Positions 1 through 10,908 of a DNA stretch of 64,000 nt are shown here, one piece after another. The notes beneath the pieces are model-generated. The model was given only the letters and a program-made list of their open reading frames with translations, made no database searches and had not been told where the DNA came from. Origin of the DNA: Papilionanthe hookeriana x Papilionanthe teres (lineage: Eukaryota > Streptophyta > Magnoliopsida > Asparagales > Orchidaceae); contig CM040428.1 in assembly GCA_022702705.1 (NCBI GenBank), positions 115,738,183 through 115,802,182 on the forward strand. The letters run 5' to 3'. The stretch's first letter is position 1. Every line of letters begins with the position of its first letter. Made by a program: the position numbers and the translations under genes.

Positions 1-2
1 AG

Positions 3-50
3 CCTGATAAAGCTGATGATGGTGGAGCTCCTGTAGATGATAATTGGTAG
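3..50 (+). CDS. C-terminal tail of the extra (post-pol) ORF of element L, partial
   Basis: The reading frame from the window edge ends DGGAPVDDNW and a TAG stop at 48-50. It occupies the same place as the acidic, Trp-containing tail of the second extra ORF of E1 (DDIAWDFDAEF, stop at 14542-14544), a little over 400 bp before the first polypurine tract. Only 15 codons are inside the window, so nothing can be said about domain or integrity. Confidence 0.5.
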   Translation, partial: PDKADDGGAPVDDNW

Positions 51-470
51 TTTTTAAAGTTTTATTTTCATTTTATTTTGTATATGTGATGAACTTGAGA
101 ATCTCTTTGATTGGTATCTGTGATGTAATTTGTATTTGGTTGTGCTTGTAGCAGACTTTATATTGATTTGTGATGTATGTGATGTGATAGTGGAGTTTGC
201 ATGTTGTTTAGTAGTCTGTGATAGTAACAGTTGGATGTTAATGTTGTGTGTATAGTTTATATTTTATGTTTTTAAACTTCTTCTCTTGCAAATTTCTAAC
301 CCATATTTTTGTATAGAAATGCTCTTAATTATTTCAGGCCTACTGTTCAAATTTATGAAGGATAACCTGCCTAAACTCAAAGGCATGAAAAGAACAACAT
401 ATTGAGGTATGAGTTATATAATTGTATCTTTTCTTTCTTCCCATGTTAATAATATTGATATTCAAAAATT

Positions 471-487
471 TAAGTTTGGGGGAGGGA
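471..487 (+). promoter_or_regulatory. Internal polypurine tract (PPT1) of element L
   Basis: TAAGTTTGGGGGAGGGA lies about 890 bp upstream of the tract that abuts the LTR. Element E1 has the same tract at the same relative place (15031-15047). It may be a second plus-strand priming site; that role is inferred. Confidence 0.6.
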
Positions 488-883
488 AATAATTAACTAT
501 AAATTATTCTCATTTAAAAATATTTTCAAAATTATTAACATTATTTCCTGTGATAGAACTGAATTTTAGATAACTGTATTTTGATTTTATTTAAGTATTT
601 TGTGAAATTGAATAAAAGTATTTGATAATGAAAAGTAATTTTGTAGGCTAAGATATTTGGTATACGAGAATAGGACTATAATCAACTATTCAAAGTAAGA
701 AAAACAGTATGTTTAAAATATTAAGAATCTTATAACCTTATTTGATAGGAAAGGATTGAGACTCTATGATAAATCATTAATAAGCTAAAGAAATGCCTAT
801 AAGGTAAAGGAATGTGGAAAGTTTCAAATTTAGGGTGAGAAGGGTGAAGTTCAAAATTATTAAAGGCTATCCAGATACAGTAA

Positions 884-970
884 TCCTCACTTGAAAAAAG
901 CAAAAAACAAAAGAAAATAAAAGAAAAGAAAAGAAAAAAAGCAAATAAAAAGTAAAGAAAGAAAAGTGAG
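884..970 (+). repeat. Inverted repeat enclosing a purine-rich stretch (L)
   Basis: TCCTCACTT at 884-892 faces AAGTGAG at 964-970 across about 70 bases made almost only of A and G. In E1 the matching arms are perfect over nine bases (15440-15448 and 15512-15520). Conservation in two families suggests a retained RNA or DNA structure in the 3' untranslated region. Confidence 0.55.
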
Positions 971-1335
971 AAGAAGCTTGAGGAGATGTCTGATCAAAAA
1001 TTGGCTTCACTTAGACCTACCTAAAGGGAAAAACTTAATTAATTTTCTGAACTTATATGTATGGATTAGCTTCTTTTCTAGTAGTATTCTCATAAACTTC
1101 TTTTTATGTAATCCTTTTAAGTGTCTTAATAGAATAATCTACAGTAATTTTTGAAATGAATAGAAGACTAGAACTCTTAGACTTGATTACTAGATAGTCT
1201 TACACCTACAGAATTTACTTGAATTATTCAAAGATCTTTCAGAAAATTTTACTATTGAACTTATCTAAATCAAAATCATGGCATACTAGAAAAAAAGTTC
1301 ATTGCAGTGGATCATTACTTTATGTATTAACTAAA

Positions 1336-1374
1336 ATTACTTGAGGACAAGTAATAGTTAAGTTTTGGGGATTT
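1336..1374 (+). promoter_or_regulatory. Conserved hairpin plus 3' polypurine tract (PPT2) of element L
   Basis: ATTACTTG-AGGA-CAAGTAAT (1336-1355) is a perfect 8-bp stem with a 4-nt loop. It is followed by the purine-rich AAGTTTTGGGGA and then TT before the LTR start at 1375. The same hairpin precedes the same tract in E1 (15884-15922). This is the expected plus-strand primer site for reverse transcription. Confidence 0.75.
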
Positions 1375-2680
1375 TGATCTACTAAAAATTTGATAACTTT
1401 TTACTATCCATTTCATACCTGTTTTGATGATATTGCACTTTAAAGAAAGATATTTTTATGATTTCATGCAGGTACAATAATTTTAGGCCTTTGGAGCAAA
1501 AGGAAGTTAAAAGGAGCAAATTTGGAGCAAAAATGGGCAAAAGCGCATTTTATTCAACTAGCACTGAACGACACTGTCATGAGCGCCAGACAACGTCAAT
1601 TTATAGAGACTTTGGACGCTAAAGGTGGAAAATAGCACTGAACGGTGCCTATCCTGTGTCAAATCGTGCCTTATCCCGAATTCAAACTAGATTTAATGTA
1701 TTTGGCTTGATTTTTTAGGGTTACTTGAGGAAAATTATGGGAAATCAGTTATGGCCAAATCTAAACTACTTTGGAGGCAAATTTAGAGAGAAGGGGAGAG
1801 AGTTTAGAGGGTAGAGAGAGGGGGAGAGACTTTAGAGTGTAGAGAGAGGGGGGGAGAGAGTTTACAGTGTAGAGAGAGCGAGGAGAGATTGCCTTTTCAT
1901 TTTGTTTAAGAAATCTAGGTTTTGTGTGTTCTCTTCTAAGGAGTGTAGGAGAAGAGGAAAATTAAGAGATTTCTTCTTCCTTACTTATATAAAGAGAGAA
2001 TTGTGTGTTGTTATGAATAAAGCAGAGAAGTTAAAGGAATTCCTTGAGATTTGTTTGGGGAAGAGTTTGAGATAAGTTGTCTTTTCTTTACTCTTTTTGT
2101 ATGACGTTGCTTTTATATATAAAATTCATGTTTTGTCATGTTAGTGGGAGCTCTGGAGTGAGAGCCAATATCTTCCCAACCTAACCACCGATATAGGGAC
2201 TAAACTTATAATTAGTCAATGTTTTTTATGCTTTTGGAAAAGGGTAACGAATAGGAATGCTCCTATTTGGCACAATATATTTGCATCACTAATCTATGTC
2301 ATAAAAATCATCATATTATAATTAGAAAGGAGAAAGACTCTTTCTCACAACTGAACTTTGTTATAACTTTAGTCTTGTGATAGTTTAACTTGCTAGAAGG
2401 TTAGAATGAACTTTGGTAGAAGTAGTAACTACAACAGTTTGTCTTTATTTTAGGAATTGAACTTACTTGCAATTGTGTTGTGATTCGATTAAGTGATTTC
2501 TATGCTACACAATAAAATTAATTGCCTCCCTGTGAGATTGATATTCATGACTCCATTAGAGCCCTGTATTACTTGAGCGATACGTATACTTGTGTTTAAT
2601 TATTTGACTCATTATAAAACTAGATCAATATATATATATAAATCTGAGTTCATAAATTTTAGCAAATTAAAAAAGTTGCA
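1375..2680 (+). repeat. 3' LTR of element L (about 1.3 kb)
   Basis: The LTR starts TGATCT just after the polypurine tract and ends near GTTGCA at 2680. It shares blocks with the E1 LTR: the segment around 1423-1455 (TTTTGATGATATTGCACTTT), a late segment with GGGAGCTCTGGAGTGAGAGCC, and the closing block with CCCTGTGAGATTGAT and ATACGTATACTTG. The GC-palindrome island of E1 is replaced here by two copies of an AGCACTGAACG-type motif (1559-1650). The exact right end is inferred from the E1 comparison and the terminal CA. Confidence 0.8.
1986..1994 (+). promoter_or_regulatory. TATA box of the L LTR
   Basis: TATATAAAG lies about 610 bp into the LTR, downstream of purine-rich GAGAGAGGGGGAGAG repeats (1795-1880). 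An AATAAAG polyadenylation-like signal follows at about 2017. The position suits a plant LTR promoter. Confidence 0.6.
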
Positions 2681-4130
2681 CCAGAACCCTACCACATAGA
2701 AATTCGACATGCTTGTTTCCCTCGCTTGAAATTTTCATATGCTTGAGGCCTATCCTCTAGCTTTTGGGAAGAAGAGACCAAGCATAAGGAAGTCCAAGTG
2801 GGATTCCTATAGGTGGTCAGGCCTTAGGATAACCCTGGGAGGTCTGGAGCACATTGACACCTACGTTTACACCTGCACATCACACTTTATACTCATAATT
2901 CTAAACCAAACACATACCATTTTGATTCCTTAACTCTTTGGAAACTCATATGGGTGGTCCCACCAACTTTAAGCCCATGGGTAAAATGGCTAGGACCAAT
3001 ACATAGAGGACCAAAAGAGGGTTTTCCTTGGTCCATGACTCAGCCAGAATGTTCCCATTCTTTTTACCTTCAAGCCATTTCAATTTCCCCAAAATGTCAC
3101 TTTTTGCCACAAATTACCAAATTGCCCTTGAAAAAGCCCAAAATCCCAAAATTGCCCAGAATTACACAAGCTCTCCGAAATCCATTCCAGGGCACTCCCC
3201 ACGTAACATTAAGAATTTTGACTGTAAACATGTCATACTTCTGAGCTACCTTTGGCCGCCTCGACACTAAATATGACTAATACATAAAAAAACGTTTTGT
3301 AATTCGTAAAACCTTCCACATTGATCAGAAACGCCCCCAGTCACTGTCATTCAACTCCAAATTTCATTTTGAACTACCTAAGCTTTTAGTTCTGCCTTTT
3401 GACAACTTACCCCAAAAACCCCCAAAATTACCAAAATACCCCTCCTAGCCCAAAATTCCAAAATTCAAAAAATATCCCAAAACCTTCCAAATACTTCAAA
3501 ATTTCTATAAACTATATTTTGCTTTTAAAATGATCGAAGACGAGCCAGAATTTTGAGACGAATCGAATGCGACACACTTTTGACCCCCTCGACGATGAAG
3601 TTGCCCGGATGACCTCAGATCGCGAAATGGTCTGTGCCAATGTGTCCAGAACGTCAAAATTACTTCAAAAGGACATATAACTTGCTATGATTTTGCGCAG
3701 AAGAAAACAGCTTGAAATTTAGCGTGTTTTTGTTAAATAATTAAAATATTACATTTTAAACACCTAAATCCCTAATCCTAACTCACGCACACCAAACTCA
3801 AGCCTCACCGTCGCTCACCCCCTTCTCCCTCTCAGTCGAGCAAACCCTAGCCAAACCCCCTCCTTCCCATTCGCAAAGAGCCAAGCCCAAGCATGCCCTA
3901 GCCGAACCCCTTCCCCTTTCTTGCATGAAAAGCAATGGTAGATGCCCTCCCTGGCCTCCATACCATCTCACGCTAGGAGCCATCACCTCCTCTAGAGACT
4001 CGTCACTTCTTTCTGTGAATTTTCTTGTCGCCATCACTTCAATAGAGGTTTAATGGTTGCACACCTTATGGACCAATAGTTTTTATCCATAGGTAGGTTG
4101 GGGGGCTTCTTCTTCTTCTTCTTTCTTTTG

Positions 4131-4140
4131 GCTATAAAAG
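4131..4140 (+). promoter_or_regulatory. TATA-like promoter site in repeat X
   Basis: GCTATAAAAG follows a pyrimidine-rich CTTCTTCTTCTTCTTTC tract and precedes a leader-like region with a possible splice donor near 4317. This looks like the core promoter of an LTR or of a gene 5' end, but no coding sequence follows that I can support. Confidence 0.35.
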
Positions 4141-5301
4141 AGTCCCCCATTTACTTGTTTTTTTGTTAGCCAAAATTTTCAAGGAGGAGGGGAGGTGTTG
4201 TCAAAAGTTTCTTTGGTTCAAAGCTAGGGAAAAAGCTTGTTTGTTCCTTGTTTGGGCTATGTTCTTTGGCATTTTTGCTTGTCCCTTTGTCTTGGTTGTT
4301 CATTTTGGCCATTAAGGTATAAATTTCTTCTTCCATGGATTAACTTTTGTTGTTTTTTTGCTAAGAAATTACATGGCAAAAAATTTTGAGTTTATGTTAG
4401 GTTTTGAAGTTATTCTTCATGACAAAAATTTGAGTTAATGTTAGATTTAATTTTGTTGTTCTTTTCTTTCATTCCTACCTTAAGTTTAATGGCTGCACTT
4501 GATGGCAATGTTTGACGTAAGAAAAGGAAAGAAAGAAAAGAAAGAAAGGAAAAAAAGGTAAGAATGAAAAGAAGGTGTGATAGCTAGGTTGCATGGAATG
4601 TGAAACACTTGCTTTAACTAAGTTTTTCCTAGGCTTGACACATTTTGTTTGGAAGATTTGGCTTGCTCTACCCATGTTCCTTCAAGCTTAATACATGTTA
4701 TTTGGAAAGTTTGGCATGCTTGATTAATGATTATTAAACATGTTTTAGCCTTAGGGCTTTGCATTTTGAAACATGAAAGGATTTATTCATTATGTGCAAT
4801 TTTCAGATCTTAAAACAACCACATGTATAGCACTCAAATTTTGGAGATATGTGTGCCTCTTTTTACTTGTTTCAAAAAGTCTTTACATATATAACACCCA
4901 AAATGTGTTTTCTTTTCATATATTCCATCTTATTCTATGCATAAAGTGGTGTTGTTTTGGTAAGAACTTGGAAGTTTAGTGTGCTTGGCATTTGTTGGCT
5001 TACGTGTAAATGATTTGATGAAATTTTTTGCAAATTTTGGATTCCAAAATATTCACTTATGTAAAATCCAAAAGTGAAGCCATGGGTGCTTTTTTTCACT
5101 TATTTCAAGAAGTATTCACATATATAACACCCAAGCATCAATTTTATGCACATTCCACCTCATCCCCTGCATAAAAGGCGGGTTTTACTTGTAGGAACTT
5201 GTAGTCTTCTTTTTTCTTCATACAGTCATTTGACGGTTAAGAAATATTCACATAAACCTCACTTTTCACATTCACTTCATTTAATTTTAAAATATTCACA
5301 T

Positions 5302-5306
5302 ACATC
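5302..5306. repeat. Target-site duplication of E1, left copy (ACATC)
   Basis: ACATC directly precedes the 5' LTR and is repeated directly after the 3' LTR at 17449-17453. Five base pairs is the usual size for Ty3/gypsy insertions, and this fixes both ends of E1. Confidence 0.9.
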
Positions 5307-5482
5307 TGATCACAGAAAAATTCATTAAGAAATTCATATCTATTTTTGATGAAATTGCACTTTAAAGAAAGGTATTTTCTTTATTTTATTGCAGGAATGA
5401 AAATTTATAAGTGATGAAAGCAAAAAGCATGAAATGGAGCGAATTTGGATCAAAAATGAAGAAATTCATGCAAAATGAACTA

Positions 5483-5660
5483 AGTCGCCGACGACGAGAT
5501 CGAGGCCGCCGACGGCGAGATCATAAGGAGAATTTCTGAAGGAATTATAACTACCTCGCCGACAGTAAGCCCGAGCCCGCCGACAACGAGATCACGCGGT
5601 TTGAAGACCTCCTAGAAGCCCCGCTGATGGCGAGGTCGTTTCCCGCTGATGGTGAGACAG
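5483..5660 (+). promoter_or_regulatory. GC-rich palindrome island in the E1 LTR promoter region
   Basis: About six degenerate copies of the near-palindrome CTCGCCGACGGCGAG sit in otherwise AT-rich DNA, 75-250 bp upstream of the TATA box. The same motif clusters upstream of both extra ORFs (11086-11196 and 12894-13010) and in the 3' LTR (16101-16275). The inner GCCGAC equals the plant DRE/CRT core (A/GCCGAC). Use as an enhancer is inferred. Confidence 0.6.
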
Positions 5661-5735
5661 TTCAAAATGCAAATACATTGAACCTGGACGCTTTTTGAAG
5701 AGGTGTTTAAGCACCCCTTAAACCTTTGCTTACCT

Positions 5736-5745
5736 CTATAAATAG
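5736..5745 (+). promoter_or_regulatory. TATA box of the E1 5' LTR
   Basis: CTATAAATAG fits the plant consensus and recurs in the 3' LTR at 16352-16361. U3 would be about 450 bp and R plus U5 about 1 kb. Confidence 0.8.
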
Positions 5746-6830
5746 AGGCCAAATTCTAGTGTCTAGGTGTGTCTATTTAGAGAGTCTGAGTGTCTCTTTT
5801 TGGTGTCTTAAGTGTGTCTGTTGTTTGTCATTAGTGAGTTTCTTGAGTTTATTTGTATTTGAGTGCTATTTAGTTAGAAGTTTGCTATACTAGAAGGAAA
5901 AGTCAAAGAAACTTCAAGGAGTCTGCTTGGGGAGGAAATTAAGATAAGTATCTTTGTTTATTGTTAACTTTAAATGAAATCCATGCTTTGTTTTATTCCC
6001 ATGCATTCTGAGTAGTTTTCTTAGTCTTTCTCCTTGTTTATGAAAATTATGGGAATTGATGAAATTAAATAGAAGTACCTAATATATTAAAATAAATTGT
6101 GATAATTTTTACTTAAAACTTAATTGACTTTCAATCTGGCCAATTGAGTTGTTAAAATATGTTGAATTATCTACTATAGTAAAAATTACATCCAATATTC
6201 AGGGAAGTCAAAAACCTTGGAAGGAGGGTGCAAATAAATAGGGAAATATTAATTATCGGACGTAGAATTGGACATTTTAGTGTGACAGACTAAAATATTC
6301 AATTTTGGTCCTATTGTTTGAGAGCTGAAGTGTAGATCTCAGCCCTCAGGTGAGGGGAACGTGGGAGCTCTGAAGTGGCAGCTAGTATCCTCCCAGCCTA
6401 GTCGTAGATTCAGAAATCAAACATAGGATTAGTCAATGTTCTTTGCACCTCGACCAAAGGGTAAAGAATAGGAATGCTCCTATTTGTCACAATACAATTT
6501 AAAGATTCTATTTAAATTAGTCATTCACTTAATTTTTTAAAAACAAGGAGAAAGATACTTTTTCTGAATTATTTAAATCAACTTTATTTCAAACATTAGT
6601 TTACTTTAGTTTGCTTTAGTTACTTTAAAAATTTTGATTACTATATTAGTAAGTAATTCCTTTAAATTTAGCTGATAACAAATCTGTTAAAAACTTCCCT
6701 GTGGGATCGATAACCAGGACTCCACTAGAGCCCTGTATTACTTGATACGATACGTATACTTGCATAGAATCCACATTATATATTCCATCATTAAATCATT
6801 TAATTTTCAAACATATTAAAAAGTGGGTCA

Positions 6831-6856
6831 AGTTTTTGCCGCCTTTACCGGGGAAG
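6831..6856 (+). other. Degenerate primer-binding site of E1
   Basis: Just after the LTR, TTTGCCGCCTTTACCGGGGA resembles the tRNA-Asp-complementary site (TGGCGCCGTTGCCGGGGA) known in Athila-type elements, with several mismatches. Assignment to tRNA-Asp is from general knowledge of the lineage. Confidence 0.6.
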
Positions 6857-6913
6857 TAAAGAAATTATTTACTAGAGTAACGGACTATTTTAAAATTTAT
6901 TTTATAAAATTGT

Positions 6914-8640
6914 ATGCAAAAATTTGGAAACGAAAATTTAATATCATACTATTCAGAATTAGAACGTATAATTAAAAGAATTAGAAAACAAAAAATAGAA
7001 ATTATAAATTTAACACAAATGATAAATATTCCTGAAAATAAAAATATCAATCAACCAAGACCATTACGAGATTATGCCAACCCTACATTAGATGAAATTC
7101 ATTTAACTATTCAAAACCCTGATGTAGTTGCTAACTCATTTGAACTTAAACCTCGCAATTATCCAAATGGTACAAAATAATCAATTTAGTGGTTCACCTA
7201 CTGAAGATCCTAATTTACATCTTGCTAGTTTTTTAGAACTTTGTGCTACTTTCAAATATGAAGGAGTATCTAACGATGCTATTAGACTTAGACTTTTTCC
7301 TTTTTTTAAGGGATAAGGCTAAAATGTGGTTAAATTCGTTAACACCTGGATCTATTAAAACTTGGGGAGAGTTATCACAAAAATTTCTATCCAAATATTT
7401 TCCACCATCTAATACTACTAAGCTTAGAAATGATATAACTTCTTTTAGTTAGTTTGATGGAGAATCAATATATGAAGCTTGAGAGAGATTTAAGGAACTT
7501 CTTAGGAAATGCCCACATCATGCGTTACCGTATTGGTTAATTATTCAAACTTTCTATAATGGATTAGTAGGATCTTTAAGATCAATCATCGATGCTGCTG
7601 CTGGAGGATCATTAATGTCAAAACCATTTGATGATGCCTATGCACTAATCGAAGAAATGGCAACCAATAATTTTCAATGGCCCCGCTGATAGAATGAATC
7701 CGAAAAAGATAGCTAGTATTCATGAAAATGATGCAATATCTATGTTAGCTTCACAAATCGCCGTTGTATCTAAAAAATTAGATCATTTTGGAATGAATTA
7801 CTCTCCAACTATATCGAAGAAAATTCATCTGGACAACTTATAGAATCCCAATCTCAATATGAAACTATAAATGCAATTAATAACAGACCCAATAATCCTT
7901 ATGCGAATTATTATAATCCTGGATGGAAAAATCATCCTAATTTTAATTGGAATAATAACACAAATCAACCATGGATGAATAACATAACACAACCATTAGG
8001 AAATCCCTCTTTTCAAGGAAATTCTAATTATAAACCTAATTATCCACCTGGATTTAATAATAATAACCCACAATTTAAAGATAAGAAATTATCAATAGAA
8101 GAATTAATATTAAATATGGGACAACATTTATAAAATCAAGGAAATCAATTACAAATATAAAGTAATCAATTACAAAATTAAGGAACAGCTATTAAAAATA
8201 TTGAAACTCAACTTGGACATATAGCTAATGCACTTAATAATAGAATACCTGGAACATTTTCTAGTAATGTGGAAATAAATCTCAAAGACAAAGGAAATGA
8301 ACAAATTAAAGCAATACAATTACGAAGTGCAAAAGAAATAGAAACTCAAATTACAAAAGAACTTGAAAGTCAAAAAGAGGAAGTGGAAATTGAAAAGGAA
8401 AAGAATCAACAAGATCCAAATTTAGAAAATCCTTTAATACCAATGAAAATTTCTGTGGAAAAACCTCCACCACCATTTCCTCAACGACTAATTCAACATA
8501 AAAAAAATAAACAGTTTGCTAAATTCCTTGAAATTTTGAGGAAATTAACAATAAATATTCCTTTTGTAGAAGCTTTAGAATAGATGCCAAACTATGTAAA
8601 ATTCATGAAAGATATTCTAAATAAAAAAAAACTTTACTGA
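6914..8640 (+). pseudogene. gag: gag pseudogene of E1
   Basis: Gag would form the virus-like particle that packages the element RNA. The parts read in order as an N-terminal leader (6914-7150), the capsid region with SGSPTEDPNLHLASFLEL, DKAKMWLNSLTPGSIKTWGE and CPHHALPYWLIIQTFYNG, an Asn-rich segment with NPGWKNHPNFNW, and a C-terminal linker with PPPPFPQRLIQHKKNKQFAKF (about 8480-8530). Breaks are visible: frameshifts near 7155 and 7310, a TAG at 7450-7452, a TGA at 7480-7482, several stops within 8130-8185, and a TAG after IPFVEALE near 8582. Many stops fit C-to-T decay of Gln or Trp codons. No CCHC zinc knuckle is seen. Confidence 0.85.
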
Positions 8641-8699
8641 TAATGAAATGGTCACACTTAGTGAAGAGTGTAGTGGTATTATATAGAAAAAACTTCCTG

Positions 8700-9043
8700 A
8701 AAAATTAAGATCCTGGTAGTTTCACTATACCCTGCGCTATTGGAGAAAAATTCTATGGAAAAGCTTTGTGTGACTTAGGAGCAAGCATCAATATAATGCC
8801 TCTATCAATTTTTAAAAGATCAGGATTGGGAGAAATTTCACCTACTTCAGTAACTCTTCAGTTAGCTGATCGTTCTATTACATATCCTAAGGGAGTTATT
8901 GAAGATGTATTAGTAAAAGTGGATAAATTTATCTTCCCTGTAGATTTGATTGTTTTAGATATGGAAGAAGATAAAGAAATTCCTATCATTTTAGGAAGAC
9001 CATTTTTAGCCACTGGAAAAGCTATGATTGATGTTCAGAAATG
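8700..9043 (+). pseudogene. Retropepsin-like protease domain of E1
   Basis: This domain would cleave the Gag-Pol polyprotein. It reads GEKFYGKALCDLGASINIMP, SVTLQLADRSITYPKGVIED and IPIILGRPFLATGKAMIDVQ, the typical Athila aspartic protease. The catalytic loop is DLGAS, as is usual for this lineage, and the closing ILGRPFLAT strand is present. A frameshift precedes it (near 8710), and a TGA directly after IDVQK separates it from the RT frame at 9054, so protease and RT cannot be made as one protein from this copy. The domain itself looks unbroken. Confidence 0.8.
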
Positions 9044-9053
9044 AGAATTAACT

Positions 9054-10268
9054 ATGAGAGTAAATGACCAAAAAGTTACATTTAATATTGCTAAATCAAT
9101 GAAATATCCTGTACTACAAAAATATGATGAGTGTTTTCGAATGGAAGTACTCGATCAATTACAAAAAGAACATTATAAGGAATATTATGAAGAAAAATTA
9201 GAAAAAGAAAATACTGAATTAATCGAAAAAGCCGATATAAACGAAGAACTAGATTATATTCAAGAGAAATTTGAATTTTTAGATAATACAGAAAACACTG
9301 AAAAAAATATAGTTCCATCAATTATTAAACCTCCTGAACTTGAGTTAAAAATGTTACCTAATCATTTAAAATATGCTTACTTAGGTAATTCTTCAACTCT
9401 ACCAGTTATTATTTCATCCGAATTAAATGAATCTCAAGAACAAAAACTTTTAAATACTTTAAAAAAATATAAGAAAATTTTTTGTTGGACTTTAACAGAT
9501 ATTAAAGGAATTAGTCCTTCAATCTGTATGCACAGAATTATTTTAGATAATGAACCTAAGCCTAAAGCAGATCCGCAAAGGAGATTAAACCCGATAATGA
9601 AAGAAGTAGTCAAGAAAGAAATTTTAAAATGGTTAGATAATGGTATTATATATCCTATTTCTGACAGTGCTTGGATAAGCCCAATCCACTGTGTACCTAA
9701 GAAAGGAGGAGTGACCGTTAAAGCTAATGAAAATAATGATCTTATCCCTATAAGACAAGTTACTGGATGGCAAATATGTATTGATTATAGAAAATTAAAC
9801 ACAGCCACCAGGAAAGATCACTTCCCTTTACCATTTCTAGAACAAATGTTAGATAGATTAGCCGGACATAAATATTTTTGTTTCTTAGATGGATATACCG
9901 GTTATCATCAAATACAAATTGCTCCTGAGGATCAAGAGAAAACTACATTTACTAGTCCTTATGGAACTTTCGCTTTTCGAAGGATGCCTTTTGGATTATG
10001 TAATGTACCTGCAACATTCCAGAGATGTATGATGTCTATATTTAGTAAATTAATTGATAATGGAATAGAAGTATTTATGGATGATTTCTCTATATTTGGA
10101 ACAACATTTGACACATGCTTAAATCATCTTGAAAAAGTATTTGAAGTATGTGAAAAAACTAATTTGGTTCTTAATTGGGAGAAATGTCAATTTATGGTTA
10201 CAGGCGGCTTTGTATTAGGGCATAAAATTTCGGAAAAGGGCATGGAAGTAGACCCTGCAAAAATTTAA
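9054..10268 (+). CDS. pol: Reverse transcriptase of E1
   Basis: An open frame of 404 codons contains the Athila-type reverse transcriptase, which copies the element RNA into DNA. Residues 1-150 are the protease-RT linker (LPNHLKYAYLGNSSTLPVII). The polymerase begins near residue 165. It shows ISPIHCVPKKGG (208-219), ICIDYRKLN (241-249), FCFLDGYTGYHQI (275-287) with the first catalytic Asp, MPFGLCNVPATFQ (311-323), and the FMDD catalytic box at 341-344. The frame ends in a TAA at 10266-10268 directly before VIAKLPPP, where RNase H would follow, so one point mutation separates the two domains. The catalytic residues look intact; activity is doubtful because the rest of the element is broken. 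Confidence 0.9.
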   Translation: MRVNDQKVTFNIAKSMKYPVLQKYDECFRMEVLDQLQKEHYKEYYEEKLEKENTELIEKADINEELDYIQEKFEFLDNTENTEKNIVPSIIKPPELELKMLPNHLKYAYLGNSSTLPVIISSELNESQEQKLLNTLKKYKKIFCWTLTDIKGISPSICMHRIILDNEPKPKADPQRRLNPIMKEVVKKEILKWLDNGIIYPISDSAWISPIHCVPKKGGVTVKANENNDLIPIRQVTGWQICIDYRKLNTATRKDHFPLPFLEQMLDRLAGHKYFCFLDGYTGYHQIQIAPEDQEKTTFTSPYGTFAFRRMPFGLCNVPATFQRCMMSIFSKLIDNGIEVFMDDFSIFGTTFDTCLNHLEKVFEVCEKTNLVLNWEKCQFMVTGGFVLGHKISEKGMEVDPAKI

Positions 10269-10868
10269 GTTATAGCTAAATTACCACCTCCAACTACAGT
10301 AAAAGGGGTAAGAAGTTTTCTTGGACATGCTGGATTCTACAGACGTTATATTAAAGATTTTTCAAAAATTACTAAACCTCTATGCCAACTTCTTGAAAAG
10401 GATAAGAAATTTGAGTTTACCACTGAATGCCTGAATGCTTTCGAATTATTAAAAGAAAAATTAATTACAAGACCTATAATAGTTTCACCTAACCTGGAGA
10501 AACCATTCGAGCTTATGTGTGATGCTAGTGATTATGCTATAGGAGCAGTTCTTGGGCAAAGATATGATAAGATTTTCAAAGTTATATACTATGCTAGTAA
10601 AACACTAAATGATGCTGAAATAGATTATACAGTGACTGAAACAGAATTATTAGCAGTTGTATATGCTTTTAATAAATTTTGGCATTATCTAATAGGAACT
10701 AAATGTATTGTACATACTGATCACTCTGCTATAAAATATTTAATGCAAAAGAAAGATCCTAAAACAGGATATAGATTTAAGGTAAACGGACATAGATTAA
10801 AACCATATTTCAAAGGTAGAAGACCAAATTTTAAAGAGGTTTTAATGCTCAGTCAACCTGATTACTAA
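10269..10868 (+). pseudogene. RNase H fused by deletion to the integrase C-terminal end (E1)
   Basis: The frame continues from RT as the connection domain (VRSFLGHAGFYRRYIKDFSK) and RNase H, which would remove RNA from the RNA-DNA hybrid. RNase H motifs are MCDASDYAIGAVLGQ, TETELLAVVYAFNKF and VHTDHSAIKYLMQKKD, with the Asp, Glu and Asp residues present. Immediately after QKKDPKTG the sequence becomes FKVNGHRLKPYF, which is the extreme C-terminus of integrase, ending in a stop at 10866-10868. The tail of RNase H and all integrase catalytic parts are missing. The join stays in frame and lies at AAAGATCCTAAAA, a sequence expected near both breakpoints (compare E2 at 51343-51531), so deletion at microhomology is likely. 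Confidence 0.85.
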
Positions 10869-10908
10869 CTGAAATTAGGTCGGACTGACGACGTTAAACC
10901 AAGCGCTT

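Larger units (their letters stand above)
1..2680 (+). mobile_element. Athila-like LTR retrotransposon L, 3' end only
   Basis: This is the 3' end of a Ty3/gypsy Athila-like element whose 5' part lies left of the window. It shows, in order, the last codons of the extra ORF, a long noncoding 3' region with two polypurine tracts about 890 bp apart, and the 3' LTR. The landmarks match those of the complete element E1 at 14545-17448: the TTTGGGGGAGGG tract, the CCAGATACAGTAATCCTCAC block, a purine-rich stretch, the ACTTGAGGACAAGTAAT hairpin and the LTR start TGATC. Sequence identity to E1 is only partial, so L is a related family, not the same one. Lineage is inferred from this shared layout. Confidence 0.85.
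2681..5306. other. AT-rich repeat X, left part; no recognisable gene
   Basis: No open reading frame of recognisable origin occurs here; the short ORFs lack homology I can name. The region contains a TATA-like site (4131-4140) after a CTT-rich tract, a donor-like AAG/GTATAAAT near 4317, and two diverged copies of a roughly 200-bp segment (about 4790-4980 and 5020-5215), each containing CATATATAACACCCAA and TGCATAAA. It continues at 17454 after E1, which inserted into it. It could be the LTR or body of an unrecognised element, or intergenic sequence. Confidence 0.5.
5307..6830 (+). repeat. 5' LTR of E1
   Basis: The LTR runs from TGATCACA to GTGGGTCA and matches 15923-17448 over its whole length. 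It holds a GC-rich palindrome island (5483-5660), a TATA box (5736-5745), a likely leader with TCTAGTGTCTAGGTGTGTC, and a 3' part with CTTCCCTGTGGGATCGATAA shared with the L LTR. Confidence 0.95.

Noticed and set aside
3798..4037. Minus-strand 79-codon ORF in repeat X
   Set aside because: Antisense to a pyrimidine-rich, promoter-like region; composition is explained by CT-rich DNA.
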